A stretch of DNA of 64,000 nucleotides, from assembly GCF_003201975.1 (NCBI RefSeq), contig NZ_QJJQ01000009.1:89104-153103 (forward strand). The letters are read 5' to 3'. Numbering within the stretch: position 1 is the stretch's first letter; each line of letters starts with the position of its first letter. Shown one piece after another: positions 17,262 through 26,138 of the stretch. Both the position numbers and the translations under genes were made by a program. The notes under the pieces were generated by a model. It ran no database searches. It was not told where the DNA came from and saw only the letters and a program-made list of their open reading frames with translations. Origin of the DNA: Pseudogracilibacillus auburnensis. GTDB lineage: Bacteria > Bacillota > Bacilli > Bacillales > Amphibacillaceae.

Positions 17262-18221
17262 ATGGGAAAAAGCTTACAATTTCCAGAACGTGTGACAATT
17301 TGCGAAGTGGCTCCACGCGATGGATTCCAGTCCATTTCGGAATTCATTCCAACAGCTAATAAAGTGAAAATAATTCGTGCATTAGCCCAAACAGGAATTT
17401 CTTCTTTAGAAATTTCTTCCTTTGTCCATCCTCGTGCAATTCCGCAGCTTAAAGACGCAGAAGAGGTTGTGCGCACTGTCATCGATGAACTAGAAGGTGT
17501 CGATGTTCGAGCATTAGTACCTAATTTACGAGGAACAGAACGGGCTGTCGGTGCTGGGGTGAAAAAGGTAAAAACAATGCTTTCAGCAACTGATTCGCAT
17601 AGCTTATCAAACGCCAATGCAACAGTCGCGGACGCACAACAAAAGCAGACACCAATTTTTGACTATGCTGCAGCGAATAACATTGAAGTAATGGGATCGA
17701 TTTCGGTTGCGTTTGGGTGTCCATTTGAAGGAGTGGTACCTGTAGAGCGTCTAGTTGAAATAGTTGGGCGCTATGATTCCATGGGTGTACGCGAAATTTC
17801 ACTTGCCGACACTACTGGTATGGCACATCCGAAGCAAGTATACGACACATTAGCAGTTCTGCAGGAAGTATTTCCGCATATTGCCTACTCGATGCATTTT
17901 CATAATACGCGTGGCATGGCACTTGCGAATACGCTCGCTGCTTTAGAGCAGGGTGTCACACTGTACGATAGTTCTATCGCTGGGCTTGGCGGTTGCCCGT
18001 ACGCCCCTGGTGCAACGGGAAATGTCGCAACAGAAGATCTTGCCCATATGCTAACGGAAATGGGAATTGCGACTGGCACAAATTTGAATCGTTTAATTGA
18101 AGTGGCGAAGGAAGTGCGCGATTTAATTAGTGTTCCAGGAGATAGCTATATGCTTAAAGCCGGACCATCTTCTTGCTTGCATGAGGACGCACCGAGCGGA
18201 CAGGAAAAAGTCGAGGAATAG
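17262..18221 (+). CDS. hydroxymethylglutaryl-CoA lyase-like enzyme
   Basis: A 319-residue TIM-barrel enzyme of the DRE-metallolyase/HMGL family. The first strand carries EVAPRDGFQ (catalytic Arg-Asp), the metal histidines are in MHFHNTRGMALAN, and the glycine-rich loop with its cysteine is GLGGCPYAPGATGN, which is the HMG-CoA lyase signature. It cleaves a 3-hydroxy-3-methyl-acyl-CoA; HMG-CoA would give acetyl-CoA and acetoacetate. It follows the CoA-transferase by 182 bp on the same strand. With the TTT carrier this makes a compact route from an imported hydroxy-diacid to central metabolism. Citramalyl-CoA or similar is an alternative substrate. Confidence 0.88.
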   Translation: MGKSLQFPERVTICEVAPRDGFQSISEFIPTANKVKIIRALAQTGISSLEISSFVHPRAIPQLKDAEEVVRTVIDELEGVDVRALVPNLRGTERAVGAGVKKVKTMLSATDSHSLSNANATVADAQQKQTPIFDYAAANNIEVMGSISVAFGCPFEGVVPVERLVEIVGRYDSMGVREISLADTTGMAHPKQVYDTLAVLQEVFPHIAYSMHFHNTRGMALANTLAALEQGVTLYDSSIAGLGGCPYAPGATGNVATEDLAHMLTEMGIATGTNLNRLIEVAKEVRDLISVPGDSYMLKAGPSSCLHEDAPSGQEKVEE

Positions 18222-18332
18222 GGGAGTTCCAGTATGATAAAGGTTCAGATGTTTGTAGAATAGTATGCAAAGGCAATAATACTAAAAGGGAAAGTTACTT
18301 ATAGATAGTGAAGGAATATTTCTGCTGACAGT

Positions 18333-18733
18333 GGACGATTGAACTTTTGCAATGGATGGTATACATTCCGTAATGAGATAAGCGAATTCCGTAAAAGCGT
18401 TCATCATGTGATGTTTGAATTCTGCACTGGAACGATGAAGTGCGTAAAACTTCTAGTTCGTTGCGGAATCTTTCGATAAAGTGCTGAAAAACTCTAGCTG
18501 AGCGCGGAAATTTTCGATAAAGTGCGTAAAACTCTAGCCGAGTGCGGAAATTTTCAAGAAAGTGCGTAAAAATGCTATTCCATCACGGGAATTTTTCGAA
18601 TGTTACACTTGAAAGCCAAAATTCATCCTGACAATCCACAATACCGGAATGGACGATTCAACTTCCGCAATCGCACAAATGCTTTAGAAATGGACCATTT
18701 GACTTCCGCAATTGCAGCAAAATTCTCGCACTG
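18333..18733. repeat. 20/21-bp periodic array, locus 3, with change of direction
   Basis: TGCG-type words start at 18441, 18462, 18482, 18503, 18523, 18543, 18563 and 18584, spaced 20 or 21 bp and degenerating towards the end. After 18600 the word appears on the other strand (CGCA at 18666, 18707, 18727), spaced 41 and 20 bp. A flanking unit GGACGATTSAACTT followed by a GCAAT word is seen at 18333, 18651 and, with changes, 18692. The array fills the space between the convergent lyase and hydrolase genes. Confidence 0.75.
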
Positions 18734-18775
18734 AATCTTAAGAATATGCACTATCAAAATTAATTAAACAAGAAC

Positions 18776-18825
18776 GAAGCCCTTGCATGATAAAGCTATG
18801 ATCGTGCAAGGGCTTCCCTATTTTT
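18776..18825. terminator. strong terminator between convergent genes
   Basis: GAAGCCCTTGCA pairs perfectly with TGCAAGGGCTTC around 17 bases; CCTATTTTT follows on the plus strand. It lies 19 bp from the stop of the minus-strand hydrolase and may serve both sides. Confidence 0.8.
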
Positions 18826-18844
18826 GTTGGAAATTTAACCTCAC

Positions 18845-19636
18845 TTAACTAATACTAAATGAAAACTCTCTTTCTTCGCCGTAGTTCAATAGAACGACTT
18901 CTGTCTGATCATAGTCTTCTAATAGTTCTTTTAACTTATGGTCTTTATTCATCATCGTTTCAATGACAGGGAAGTTTTCTAACATGCCGTCTAGGACTTC
19001 TTTTCGTGGTGTTGTTTGGTGGTTTGGAAATTGATGATTTGGAATGACGTATTTGACGTCGAGTAAGTTTTTAACGACAAAGGCAGCTTCTTCCGGTTCC
19101 ATGACAAATTGACCTGAAGCCGACAAAATAGCTACTTCTGGTTGATGGAACTTTTGAAATAATTCCATATCGGACATCATGGCTGTGTCTCCAGAATGAT
19201 AGATGGTCATATCGTCGATAAAGTTAAACATATACCCAACCGCAGTTCCTGCATACATTGGTGCTCCAATTATTTCATTATAGGAGGAGGAATGGTTTGC
19301 CTTGACCATTGTTGCATGCATATCGCTAAAATGAACTTTTCCACCGATGTTAATTAGTTGGACATTTTCGAAGCCGTTTTGCAATAAAATTAAACCTAAA
19401 TCATATTGGGCAATGATTTGTACATCTGGATTGTTTTTTACTAGATCTTGCAAGCCTTCTGTATGATCAAAATGTCCATGTGTTAAAAATACGGCACTTA
19501 TTGATTGTAAAAAATCAGGGCTCAAGTACTGTTCGGGGCAACCAGGATTTGCGTGTAGAAATGGATCGATTAAATAATTATTACCTGCCTTGCTTTTTAA
19601 TACATAAGAAGCGTGACCAAGCCTAAGAATTTTCAA
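18845..19636 (-). CDS. metallo-beta-lactamase-fold metal-dependent hydrolase (UPF0173/YtkL-like)
   Basis: A protein of about 263 residues with the MBL fold. It opens with a short ILRLGHASYVLKS strand, has the metal motif THGHFDHTEG, then IYHSGDTAM and a late NHQFPNHQ histidine. The layout matches the UPF0173 group, cytosolic hydrolases of unknown substrate. The TTG at 19636 is 6 bp after AAAGGATGG; the ATG at 19645 lies inside that site, so I prefer TTG. It stands alone, converging on the lyase gene across a TGCG array and a terminator. Confidence 0.82.
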   Translation of the reverse strand: MKILRLGHASYVLKSKAGNNYLIDPFLHANPGCPEQYLSPDFLQSISAVFLTHGHFDHTEGLQDLVKNNPDVQIIAQYDLGLILLQNGFENVQLINIGGKVHFSDMHATMVKANHSSSYNEIIGAPMYAGTAVGYMFNFIDDMTIYHSGDTAMMSDMELFQKFHQPEVAILSASGQFVMEPEEAAFVVKNLLDVKYVIPNHQFPNHQTTPRKEVLDGMLENFPVIETMMNKDHKLKELLEDYDQTEVVLLNYGEEREFSFSIS

Positions 19637-20113
19637 AAAAACCATCCTTTCTTTCTATATAAATTTTTAAAAAAATACGTCTCTTATCAGGTAGAATCTT
19701 CTGAAAACTACCACGAAAAACTTTTAGTATTAAGTGAAGCTTAAAGGGAAGATGACAAAGATCAACTATATTCAATGAATGATCGTACTTAGCAGTATTA
19801 AACGACTGATTGTCATTTTTTTTGTGAAAAAGTTTTGCGCAACTAACAGTATGTAGAGTGTGGAATCATTACATTCCACGTTTTCAATCGAGCAAGTATA
19901 TAAGTGGAAAGACTTTCTAAGATGTGAGTGAAAAAACGAGAACTTTCATTTACAAATTTCTTTGTCATTTCATGAGGTTTTATTGTCACTTTCTATCTTA
20001 ACATGCTGGAAAAAATAAGCAATAAGAAATGGATAGAAAATTAAGTTTACACTATATTTTCTATTTCAGGTGATATTTAGTGAGATTGATATAACATGAG
20101 CTTTATCTGGAAA
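19637..20113. other. AT-rich gene-free stretch
   Basis: About 480 bp without a supported gene, terminator or repeat. Leader of the minus-strand hydrolase on one side and the tail of the small minus-strand ORF on the other. Confidence 0.5.
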
Positions 20114-20239
20114 CTATTTATGAATAGGATTTTTCACCACTTTTTTATTTCTTATGATACTTTCGGATCTTGGTTGTGCACCCTTCTCCTTTACTAAAGG
20201 TAATAACACAAAGTTAAGCGTATAGTCTTTCTTTTTCAT
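20114..20239 (-). CDS. small ORF, 41 residues, unknown function
   Basis: A short minus-strand frame starting ATG at 20239 and ending TAG. It is preceded by an unusually strong ribosome site, AAGGAGGGAGGG, ending 2 bp before the ATG (AAGGAGG itself is about 7 bp away). The peptide begins MKKKDYTLNFVLLPLVKEKG and ends KKVVKNPIHK; it is basic, with one short hydrophobic patch (FVLLPLV) and no signal peptide. I recognise no family. The strong site and the isolation in a 900-bp spacer argue that it is translated. A regulatory peptide is possible. Confidence 0.45.
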   Translation of the reverse strand: MKKKDYTLNFVLLPLVKEKGAQPRSESIIRNKKVVKNPIHK

Positions 20240-20330
20240 TCCCTCCCTCCTTTTACTCGGATATTGAAATTTTACATTTTTACAGTGTTTCAGAACATGT
20301 ACCCCCTTTCGTCTACAAGCAGTTGTTCAA

Positions 20331-20342
20331 CGAATCGATTCG
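20331..20342. promoter_or_regulatory. 12-bp perfect palindrome
   Basis: CGAATCGATTCG lies about 90 bp upstream of the 41-residue ORF, in a gap (20240-20579) that holds no other visible feature. It may be an operator, but no matching regulator is known here. Confidence 0.3.
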
Positions 20343-20579
20343 GTCAAAATCAATCTACGTAAAAATTCTGAACGACAAAAAACCAATAATTTTGCGTAAT
20401 CATTGCAGGAAAAAAAGCCATGCAAAGATGAAGCAAATATTACTGGTTGTTAATCTACTTTTAGACGAGTTTAGAACTATATCTTTCACTCCATAGATTA
20501 GCCAGTTCTATTTGTATGTACATTATAGTATAGGAAAACAGCGATTGAAACGCAAGAGTTTTTCGAAAAAATAAATCAC

Positions 20580-20909
20580 TCATTTTTCTAATAGAGCATT
20601 TTCTATATAGCGATTTCTAGCAGAAAGAATCGATTGTGCAACTGCCTTTTGAGGAGGGACTAAAAATTTTTTTTCCATATTTAATAATATTTCATCAATA
20701 TCATCCACTAATGAATATCCAATAAGCAGAGAAGAAATAAAGTCATTCGTTAAATCTTTAATAAATGTAAAGGTAGCCTTTTCAATTACTGCAGTATCTT
20801 GATTAACAATTAAGATACAACCAATCGATTTTTGCATCTCAAATGCAGGTGTACCCTTTGGAAGCTGAGCAAATCCTCCAACAAGAACATGATTCTTATA
20901 CTTATCCAT
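20580..20909 (-). CDS. DUF3870 domain protein
   Basis: A protein of about 109 residues. It opens with HVLVGGFAQLPKGTPAF, then GCILIVNQDTAVIEKATFTFI and a C-terminal LVPPQKAVAQSILSARNRYI, which is the pattern of DUF3870, a small family often found beside catabolic and transport genes in Firmicutes. No catalytic residues can be assigned. The start is ATG at 20909 (11 bp after AGGAGG), with a TTG at 20912 as alternative. A good promoter lies upstream. The AEC transporter is divergent. Confidence 0.75.
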   Translation of the reverse strand: MDKYKNHVLVGGFAQLPKGTPAFEMQKSIGCILIVNQDTAVIEKATFTFIKDLTNDFISSLLIGYSLVDDIDEILLNMEKKFLVPPQKAVAQSILSARNRYIENALLEK

Positions 20910-20945
20910 CAATAGTAAATCCTCCTTCATAAAAAGATATCATTT

Positions 20946-20973
20946 ATTATAATAGAATATTAGTAATATTCAA
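20946..20973 (-). promoter_or_regulatory. sigma-A promoter of the DUF3870 gene
   Basis: On the minus strand TTGAAT, 16 bases, TATAAT. The -10 is 37 bp upstream of the start codon. Confidence 0.6.
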
Positions 20974-21205
20974 ATATCACTATTCTTAATAAAGATAAGC
21001 CCTCCCTCTAAATAAAAAAATGATTGACGCATTTTAGAATAAAAGATACATTTGTTGTAAATAGACGAGCCATTTTAGTTAATAATTTTAATCGATGTTA
21101 AATAAATGTAAATTTTAACAGAAGAGTTCTCATCATTTAAGATTTCGCCTGATAAATTCTTTATGATAGAGGAAAGGGATTAGAAAAAAATTTGAAGGTG
21201 GTACT

Positions 21206-22132
21206 TTGCTTGAGTTAATAACGATCTTACGTGATATTATTTTGCCGGTCTTTATTATTATGACGATTGGTTATATTCTACAAAAAAAGTTTTCACTCGA
21301 TGTGCAAACCTTGGCGCGTTTGAATATATATTTTGTCGTGCCAGCATTTATTTTTGTCAAATTATCGAGTACCGAAATTGCGTTTAATATGTTTATTAAA
21401 GTGCTTTTTTTTATTGGATTATTCGTATTTATTTTATATGTTTTATCCTTTATCGTTGCCCATCTATTAAAGCTTGAACATGGAAAAAAAGTGACGTTTA
21501 CAAATAGCATCATTTTTTTCAATTCGGGTAATTATGCCGTTCCAGTGAATGATCTTGTCTTTCGTGGCGATCCCTTTGCAATGTCCATTCAAGTCATTGT
21601 CTTAATGTTTCAAAATATATTTATTTTTTCATACGGCATTTTTTCTTTACAATCGATGTCTGCGGGCAAACTGAAGGCTGCATTTGCTTATTTCAAAATG
21701 CCTGTCATGTACGCGATGATTGGTGGACTAATCGTGAATGCATTAAACATTAGCGTTCCAGGTTTTATTTGGGTGCCAGCAAATTATATTGCGAACGCCA
21801 TGATTGCGATCGCACTCCTTACGCTCGGCGCTCAAGTTGCTCAGTTGAAATTGACAGCTGGACTCGGCACCGTTTATTTTAGTCTCGTGTTGCGGTTGAT
21901 CGCTGGTCCGCTCGTTGCTTTAGGAATGATTTTCGTTTTCGGAATTAGCGGCATTACCGCCCAAGCATTGCTTATCGCAAGTTCAACGCCGACTGCTGTA
22001 AATAGTGCCGTTATTGCGCAAGAGTATAAAAATCATCCTGATTTAGCTGCGCAAATTGTGTTGTTTTCAACATTGGCGAGTGCGTTCACTGTAACGTTTT
22101 TTATTTATGTGGGCCGGATGTTGTTTGCTTAA
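21206..22132 (+). CDS. AEC (auxin efflux carrier) family transporter
   Basis: A 308-residue membrane protein with about ten helices in the two five-helix halves typical of the AEC/BASS fold. It opens with ILRDIILPVFIIMTIGYILQKKF, has the NSGNYAVPVNDLVF crossover motif in the first half and ALLTLGAQVAQLKL in the second, and ends with STPTAVNSAVIAQEY plus a last helix. Bacterial members export or import small acids such as malate or malonate. Start is TTG behind AAGGTGG. Its neighbours (DUF3870 divergent, the carboxylate island upstream) suggest an organic acid substrate. Confidence 0.85.
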   Translation: MLELITILRDIILPVFIIMTIGYILQKKFSLDVQTLARLNIYFVVPAFIFVKLSSTEIAFNMFIKVLFFIGLFVFILYVLSFIVAHLLKLEHGKKVTFTNSIIFFNSGNYAVPVNDLVFRGDPFAMSIQVIVLMFQNIFIFSYGIFSLQSMSAGKLKAAFAYFKMPVMYAMIGGLIVNALNISVPGFIWVPANYIANAMIAIALLTLGAQVAQLKLTAGLGTVYFSLVLRLIAGPLVALGMIFVFGISGITAQALLIASSTPTAVNSAVIAQEYKNHPDLAAQIVLFSTLASAFTVTFFIYVGRMLFA

Positions 22133-23053
22133 AAAGTGACACGGGTGCAACGCCGGATTTACTATTACTTAGTGTCCGAACAAATTCTGATGAAAGATAC
22201 TTTTATGCGGAAAATGGTGGAATCGCAATATCGTGCATATCCGCTAAGCCTGTCGCTATATTAAAGGGCATTCGTGCTATATTGATTTTATTCGATAGAT
22301 TTAGCAGGAAATTTTTAAGTTAACACGATGCACATATGAAAATTATGAAGATGAGATGTGTGTAGCGGATTAAGTAGGAAAGCGGTAAATAAGATAGTAA
22401 ACATCTAAGTGGCGGCAGCTTCTAGCTATGATCTCACTGTATAGCTTGGATATTGATAAGTGCCATGTTCCTAATTGAAGCTTGAGGCGGCGACTTCTGC
22501 GGGAAAGCGAGACAGCGGCTCAGCACTTGCCCGTCCGTCTGAAGCGAAAATCAACATTATGACTCTAGTAAACAATTTTTCAGTGGTCTCGCTATAGGAG
22601 TGTAGCGAAGCTTATCGGATCACTCCTCTATTAACTGAACGATGCCTTTTTTAAAAATAAAAAAAGTCGTTTTCCATAAGAAAAGGACATAGTTAAAATG
22701 AGGGAAGACTCACTATTTGTTCATACGTAGCGTAAGCGCCTAAATCTACCACTATTTTTGTACGCCTTCAGAGCTCGGCGTGTTTTGAGGGACAGTTTTG
22801 TACAGTGTCTTTAGCTGCATATTTATTGTCGTGTTTTTTAGTTGAAAAACGGACGGGTTGATTTTCCAGACGGAAAAAACCCTTTTTTAATAGTTAAATT
22901 TGTCTTTTGCCCCGGAAGAATCGTATTAAAAAGGAATTTTGTCTAAGAGCAAAATAGCATTTCTCACGATGAAAGATACCTTAAATCCGCATTTTGCTTT
23001 TTTGACGAACTCACTTAGATGCTTTATGATGGCTATAAAAAGTAGGTGAAAAC
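22133..23053. other. 920-bp gene-free stretch
   Basis: No supported gene. A fragment near 22485-22550 (GGCGGCGACTTCTGCGGGAA, later GCCCGTCCGTCTGAAGCG) belongs to the GC-rich interspersed repeats seen near 3600-4090. An inverted pair AGGAGTG/CACTCCT spans about 22588-22626. The remainder is AT-rich and unremarkable. Confidence 0.5.
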
Positions 23054-24007
23054 ATCTTTATCCGCGAACGAAAGCCACCAATACCACTTCAAAAACTAGA
23101 TGCATTAATTTCTCGATTAGCTCCAAATCACCCTAAGCTACCACTCATAAAGCAACAAGCGGCAAAATACCTTAAAGGATATCATGGGGAACGAAAGTTA
23201 GATTATCATCTCAAGGGACTACCAGATCATTATTCTATTTTAAGCGATATCACATTAATAATATTTGGAAAAAAAGTTCAAATTGACTCGTTCATCATAA
23301 CACCGTTTGCGATTTTTCTTCTTGACGTAAAAAGCTTCGAAGGTACTGTCACCTTTGACACGATCCTGAAACAATTTGTTCAAGATAATGGAAAAACGCT
23401 GAAAGGGTACAAATATCCATTGACGCAAGGTGAAAAAATTCAATACTATCTACATCAATGGTTGCAAAGCCGTAACATAAGTAGTTTTCCAATTTACTAT
23501 TTTATCGCATTCTCTGAATCTAGCACAATCATCAATGTAAAAGGAGATGAAGATACAATAGGTAAAGTTGTATCATATATCGATGACATCCCACTTAGGT
23601 TAATGAAGCTGAATGAAAATATATCAAAAAATCGAATAGTAAATCTTACTCTAAAAAATAAAGTGGTTCGTGCAATCATGCGAGAATGTGAAGATTTTGA
23701 TTATGATATCTTAGCAACATTCGATATAAAGAAAAATGAAATTTTGCCAGGTGTTCACTGCCAACAATGCGAAAACTTGGGCATGGAACGTTTACATGGG
23801 AAAGGACGTTGTTACAAATGTGGCGCATACTCAAAAGACGCATACCTAAAAGGATTACAAGATTATATACTACTCATAAGCAAGACCATTACTAACAAAG
23901 CATGTAGAGAATTTTTACAATTAAATGACCGTCACGAAGCACTCCATATTATAAAAAGTTCCCATCTATTTATCAAAAAAAGCAGACAAATATGGATGAA
24001 AAAATAA
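23054..24007 (+). CDS. NERD-domain protein with apparent AUC start
   Basis: The frame is open from a TAA at 23036 to the stop at 24007, and encodes about 317 residues. Residues 1-37 (FIRERKPPIPLQKLDALISRL) match the usual start of Bacillus NERD proteins. Then comes the nuclease-related NERD core, GYHGERKLDYHL, QIDSFIITPFAIFLLDVKSFEG, with the Glu, Asp and Lys-containing motifs. A C-terminal Cys pair (CQQCENLG and CYKCG) looks like a zinc ribbon. No ATG, GTG or TTG occurs in frame before 23420, which lies past the NERD core. An AGGTG site sits 5 bp before an ATC at 23054, where relatives have ATG. Either AUC initiation or a recent start-codon mutation. Confidence 0.8.
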   Translation: MFIRERKPPIPLQKLDALISRLAPNHPKLPLIKQQAAKYLKGYHGERKLDYHLKGLPDHYSILSDITLIIFGKKVQIDSFIITPFAIFLLDVKSFEGTVTFDTILKQFVQDNGKTLKGYKYPLTQGEKIQYYLHQWLQSRNISSFPIYYFIAFSESSTIINVKGDEDTIGKVVSYIDDIPLRLMKLNENISKNRIVNLTLKNKVVRAIMRECEDFDYDILATFDIKKNEILPGVHCQQCENLGMERLHGKGRCYKCGAYSKDAYLKGLQDYILLISKTITNKACREFLQLNDRHEALHIIKSSHLFIKKSRQIWMKK

Positions 24008-24014
24008 AAAGGAA

Positions 24015-24165
24015 GTAAGTGCGGAACATTTTCCGTACTTGCTCAAAAAATTCCGCACTGAGCGAGGTTTTTCCCGCACTTTGCCGAAAAGTTCCGCAAT
24101 GAGTGAGACTTTTTCCGCACTTTGCCGAAAAGTTCCGCAGTGAGCCTGATTTTTCCCGCACTTTC
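24015..24165. repeat. 20/21-bp periodic array, locus 4 (reverse direction)
   Basis: Here the word reads on the minus strand: CCGCA cores at 24034 (CGTA), 24054, 24075, 24095, 24116, 24136 and 24157, spaced 20 or 21 bp. The unit is TTCCGCA or TTCCCGCA, with CTTTGCCGAAAAG between. It fills the gap before the glucosaminidase gene. Confidence 0.85.
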
Positions 24166-24312
24166 TCAACCAGACCACTTCCTTAAATCCCTACCATTTA
24201 AAATTTCTGTTCATAAAGTTGAGGGAAATTTTTCTTTATAAATTTACTACTAAAATACCGTGTTTTCCTATATTATTATTCTAGGACTAGATTACTAGCA
24301 GGGGATGACAGA

Positions 24313-25656
24313 GTGAGAAATAAATATATTCATTTAACGGTGGTTATGTTCATTTTTTTGAGCTGGCAACCATTAGAAAGGGTGGCTGCTGATGGTGAAG
24401 TGCCACGTTCGGACAAAAATGAGGAGAAAGAATTTACGGATTATCACATTACGCTTGATGAGGCGGTAGATATTCAAGTAAATGCGAATGCGAATCCGAT
24501 TACAGATATTTATCGAAATGAGCCTAGTTATGTTCATTTTAATGATGTTAAAATGGTCAGCCCGATAATTTCGGTGCCAGTAGCCAATGTGAGGACAGCA
24601 CCTTCTTTAGAAAGTGAAATTGCTTTTGATTTTCCAAAAATGGCGCCTGTTTTTATTGTTGGCATTGAGGAAAATATTGGAAAGTCGTCCAAACAAGAGC
24701 CACTTACATTAACAAAATTATTACAGGAGCGGTTTGGAACCGTAGAATGGCAGGAGCATAATCGATCTGAAAGTGATGTATGGTATAAGATTGCCTACCA
24801 GACAAATACATATTTTGTGCAAACGAGTGACGTCCATGCGGATCAAATTGAAGTAAAGACGAACACGAAGGTGCGCCAAGGACCTGCAAAGAGCAATCAC
24901 GCTTTTGGAAAATTGGAAAAAGGGGACACTTTAACGATTGCTGGGCTAGAACCCAATTGGGTAGAAGTGTATTATAAAAGTTGGCGGATTCCAACTCCAG
25001 AAGATGTAAAAGTTCAACTCGATCCGAATGGTGAGGATGGAAATTTGTTTCAACACATACGTCTTGATGCAACGATTGATGTTCCTGCATCGGAGCTTGA
25101 TACAGTGCTTGAGGGTAAAGGGATTTTAGAAGGACAAGGGGAGGCGTTCATAGCAGCGGGTAAGGAGCATGGGATTAATGAAGCATACCTTATCGCACAC
25201 GCGCTATTAGAATCTGGTCACGGTACATCAGCACTTGCAACTGGAGTGGAAGTTGGGGTAAACGGAAAAGGTGAACCTGTCGTCGTAACGGACAGTAATC
25301 GTGAAAATTTGAAAAAAATTAAAACAACTTACAATATGTTCGGAATTGGTGCAGCGGATAGCTGTCCACTCGAATGTGGTGCAAAGACGGCGTACGAAAA
25401 CAAGTGGTTCACACCCGAATCTGCTATCAAAGACGGAGCCGCATGGATCGGTGAAGGGTATATTTATAATGAGTTTGACCAAAATACACTTTACAAAATG
25501 AAGTGGAATCCGAAAATGGGCGAGGGCCAGCAATGGAAGCAATACGCCACAGATATCGGTTGGGCGGAAAAGCAGACAATAAGAATAAAAGAAATATATG
25601 AGCAATTGACCGATCCGACATATTATTATGATATCCCAATGTATGCGGAAAAATAG
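24313..25656 (+). CDS. secreted N-acetylglucosaminidase with SH3 domains (LytG-like)
   Basis: A 447-residue exported autolysin. It has an N-terminal signal peptide (residues 1-26, hydrophobic LTVVMFIFLSW). Two bacterial SH3-like domains follow: one around residues 85-175 (VPVANVRTAPSLESEIAF) and one around 180-225 (NTKVRQGPAKSNHAFGKLEKGD). The C-terminal glucosaminidase domain spans about 275-440 and has the catalytic glutamate in HALLESGHGTS (about E300), with YNMFGIGA downstream. It cleaves GlcNAc-MurNAc bonds in peptidoglycan. GTG start with AGGGGATG upstream. A polysaccharide deacetylase lies convergent downstream. Confidence 0.88.
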   Translation: MRNKYIHLTVVMFIFLSWQPLERVAADGEVPRSDKNEEKEFTDYHITLDEAVDIQVNANANPITDIYRNEPSYVHFNDVKMVSPIISVPVANVRTAPSLESEIAFDFPKMAPVFIVGIEENIGKSSKQEPLTLTKLLQERFGTVEWQEHNRSESDVWYKIAYQTNTYFVQTSDVHADQIEVKTNTKVRQGPAKSNHAFGKLEKGDTLTIAGLEPNWVEVYYKSWRIPTPEDVKVQLDPNGEDGNLFQHIRLDATIDVPASELDTVLEGKGILEGQGEAFIAAGKEHGINEAYLIAHALLESGHGTSALATGVEVGVNGKGEPVVVTDSNRENLKKIKTTYNMFGIGAADSCPLECGAKTAYENKWFTPESAIKDGAAWIGEGYIYNEFDQNTLYKMKWNPKMGEGQQWKQYATDIGWAEKQTIRIKEIYEQLTDPTYYYDIPMYAEK

Positions 25657-25680
25657 TCTTAGAAACTCCAACGCCTTTTC

Positions 25681-25880
25681 GAAAAATTGCGCAGTGAAAC
25701 TGTAATTTCCGCACTTTCTCAAAAAATTGCGCAGTGAAACTGTAATTTCCGCACTTTCTCAAAAAATTGCGCAGTGAAACTGTAATTTCCGCACTTTCTC
25801 GAAAATTTGCGCATTGAAGCGGTAATTTCCGCACTTTCTCGAAAAATTCCCGCATTGAAGCCGTATTTTCCCACACTGAG
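25681..25880. repeat. tandem 40-bp repeat, period-20 TGCG array, locus 5 (reverse)
   Basis: Near-identical 40-bp units begin at 25681, 25721, 25761 and 25801; each holds ATTGCGCAGTGAAACTGTAA and then TTTCCGCACTTTCTC. CGCA cores therefore fall at 25690, 25710, 25730 and so on to 25830, exactly 20 bp apart, then 25851. This is the youngest looking array, with almost no divergence between units. Confidence 0.9.
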
Positions 25881-25992
25881 CTGGATTATACCGTTCGGAG
25901 TTTTTGAATAAATACTTACATAACGAATAGCTATGGAAATATACGGATGTTGGTTTAAACATGCTATTTGGAAACAATAGATTAAAAGAGTT

Positions 25993-26024
25993 AGGAGGGG
26001 CGTGTGAGTTAGCGCTCCTTTTTA
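25993..26024 (+). terminator. probable terminator after the glucosaminidase gene
   Basis: AGGAGGGGC, loop GTGTGAGTTA, GCGCTCCT, then TTTTT. One or two mismatches in the stem. It lies beyond the repeat array, 340 bp after the stop codon. Confidence 0.45.
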
Positions 26025-26138
26025 CAAAATGGTAAACGAATGTTGCAATTTCACTTTAGTAGAAACATCCCTCTATTCGAGTAAAAATAAATTCTAAGTC
26101 CCTTTAAAATCCTAGATTCCTATTCCACTCAACTCATC

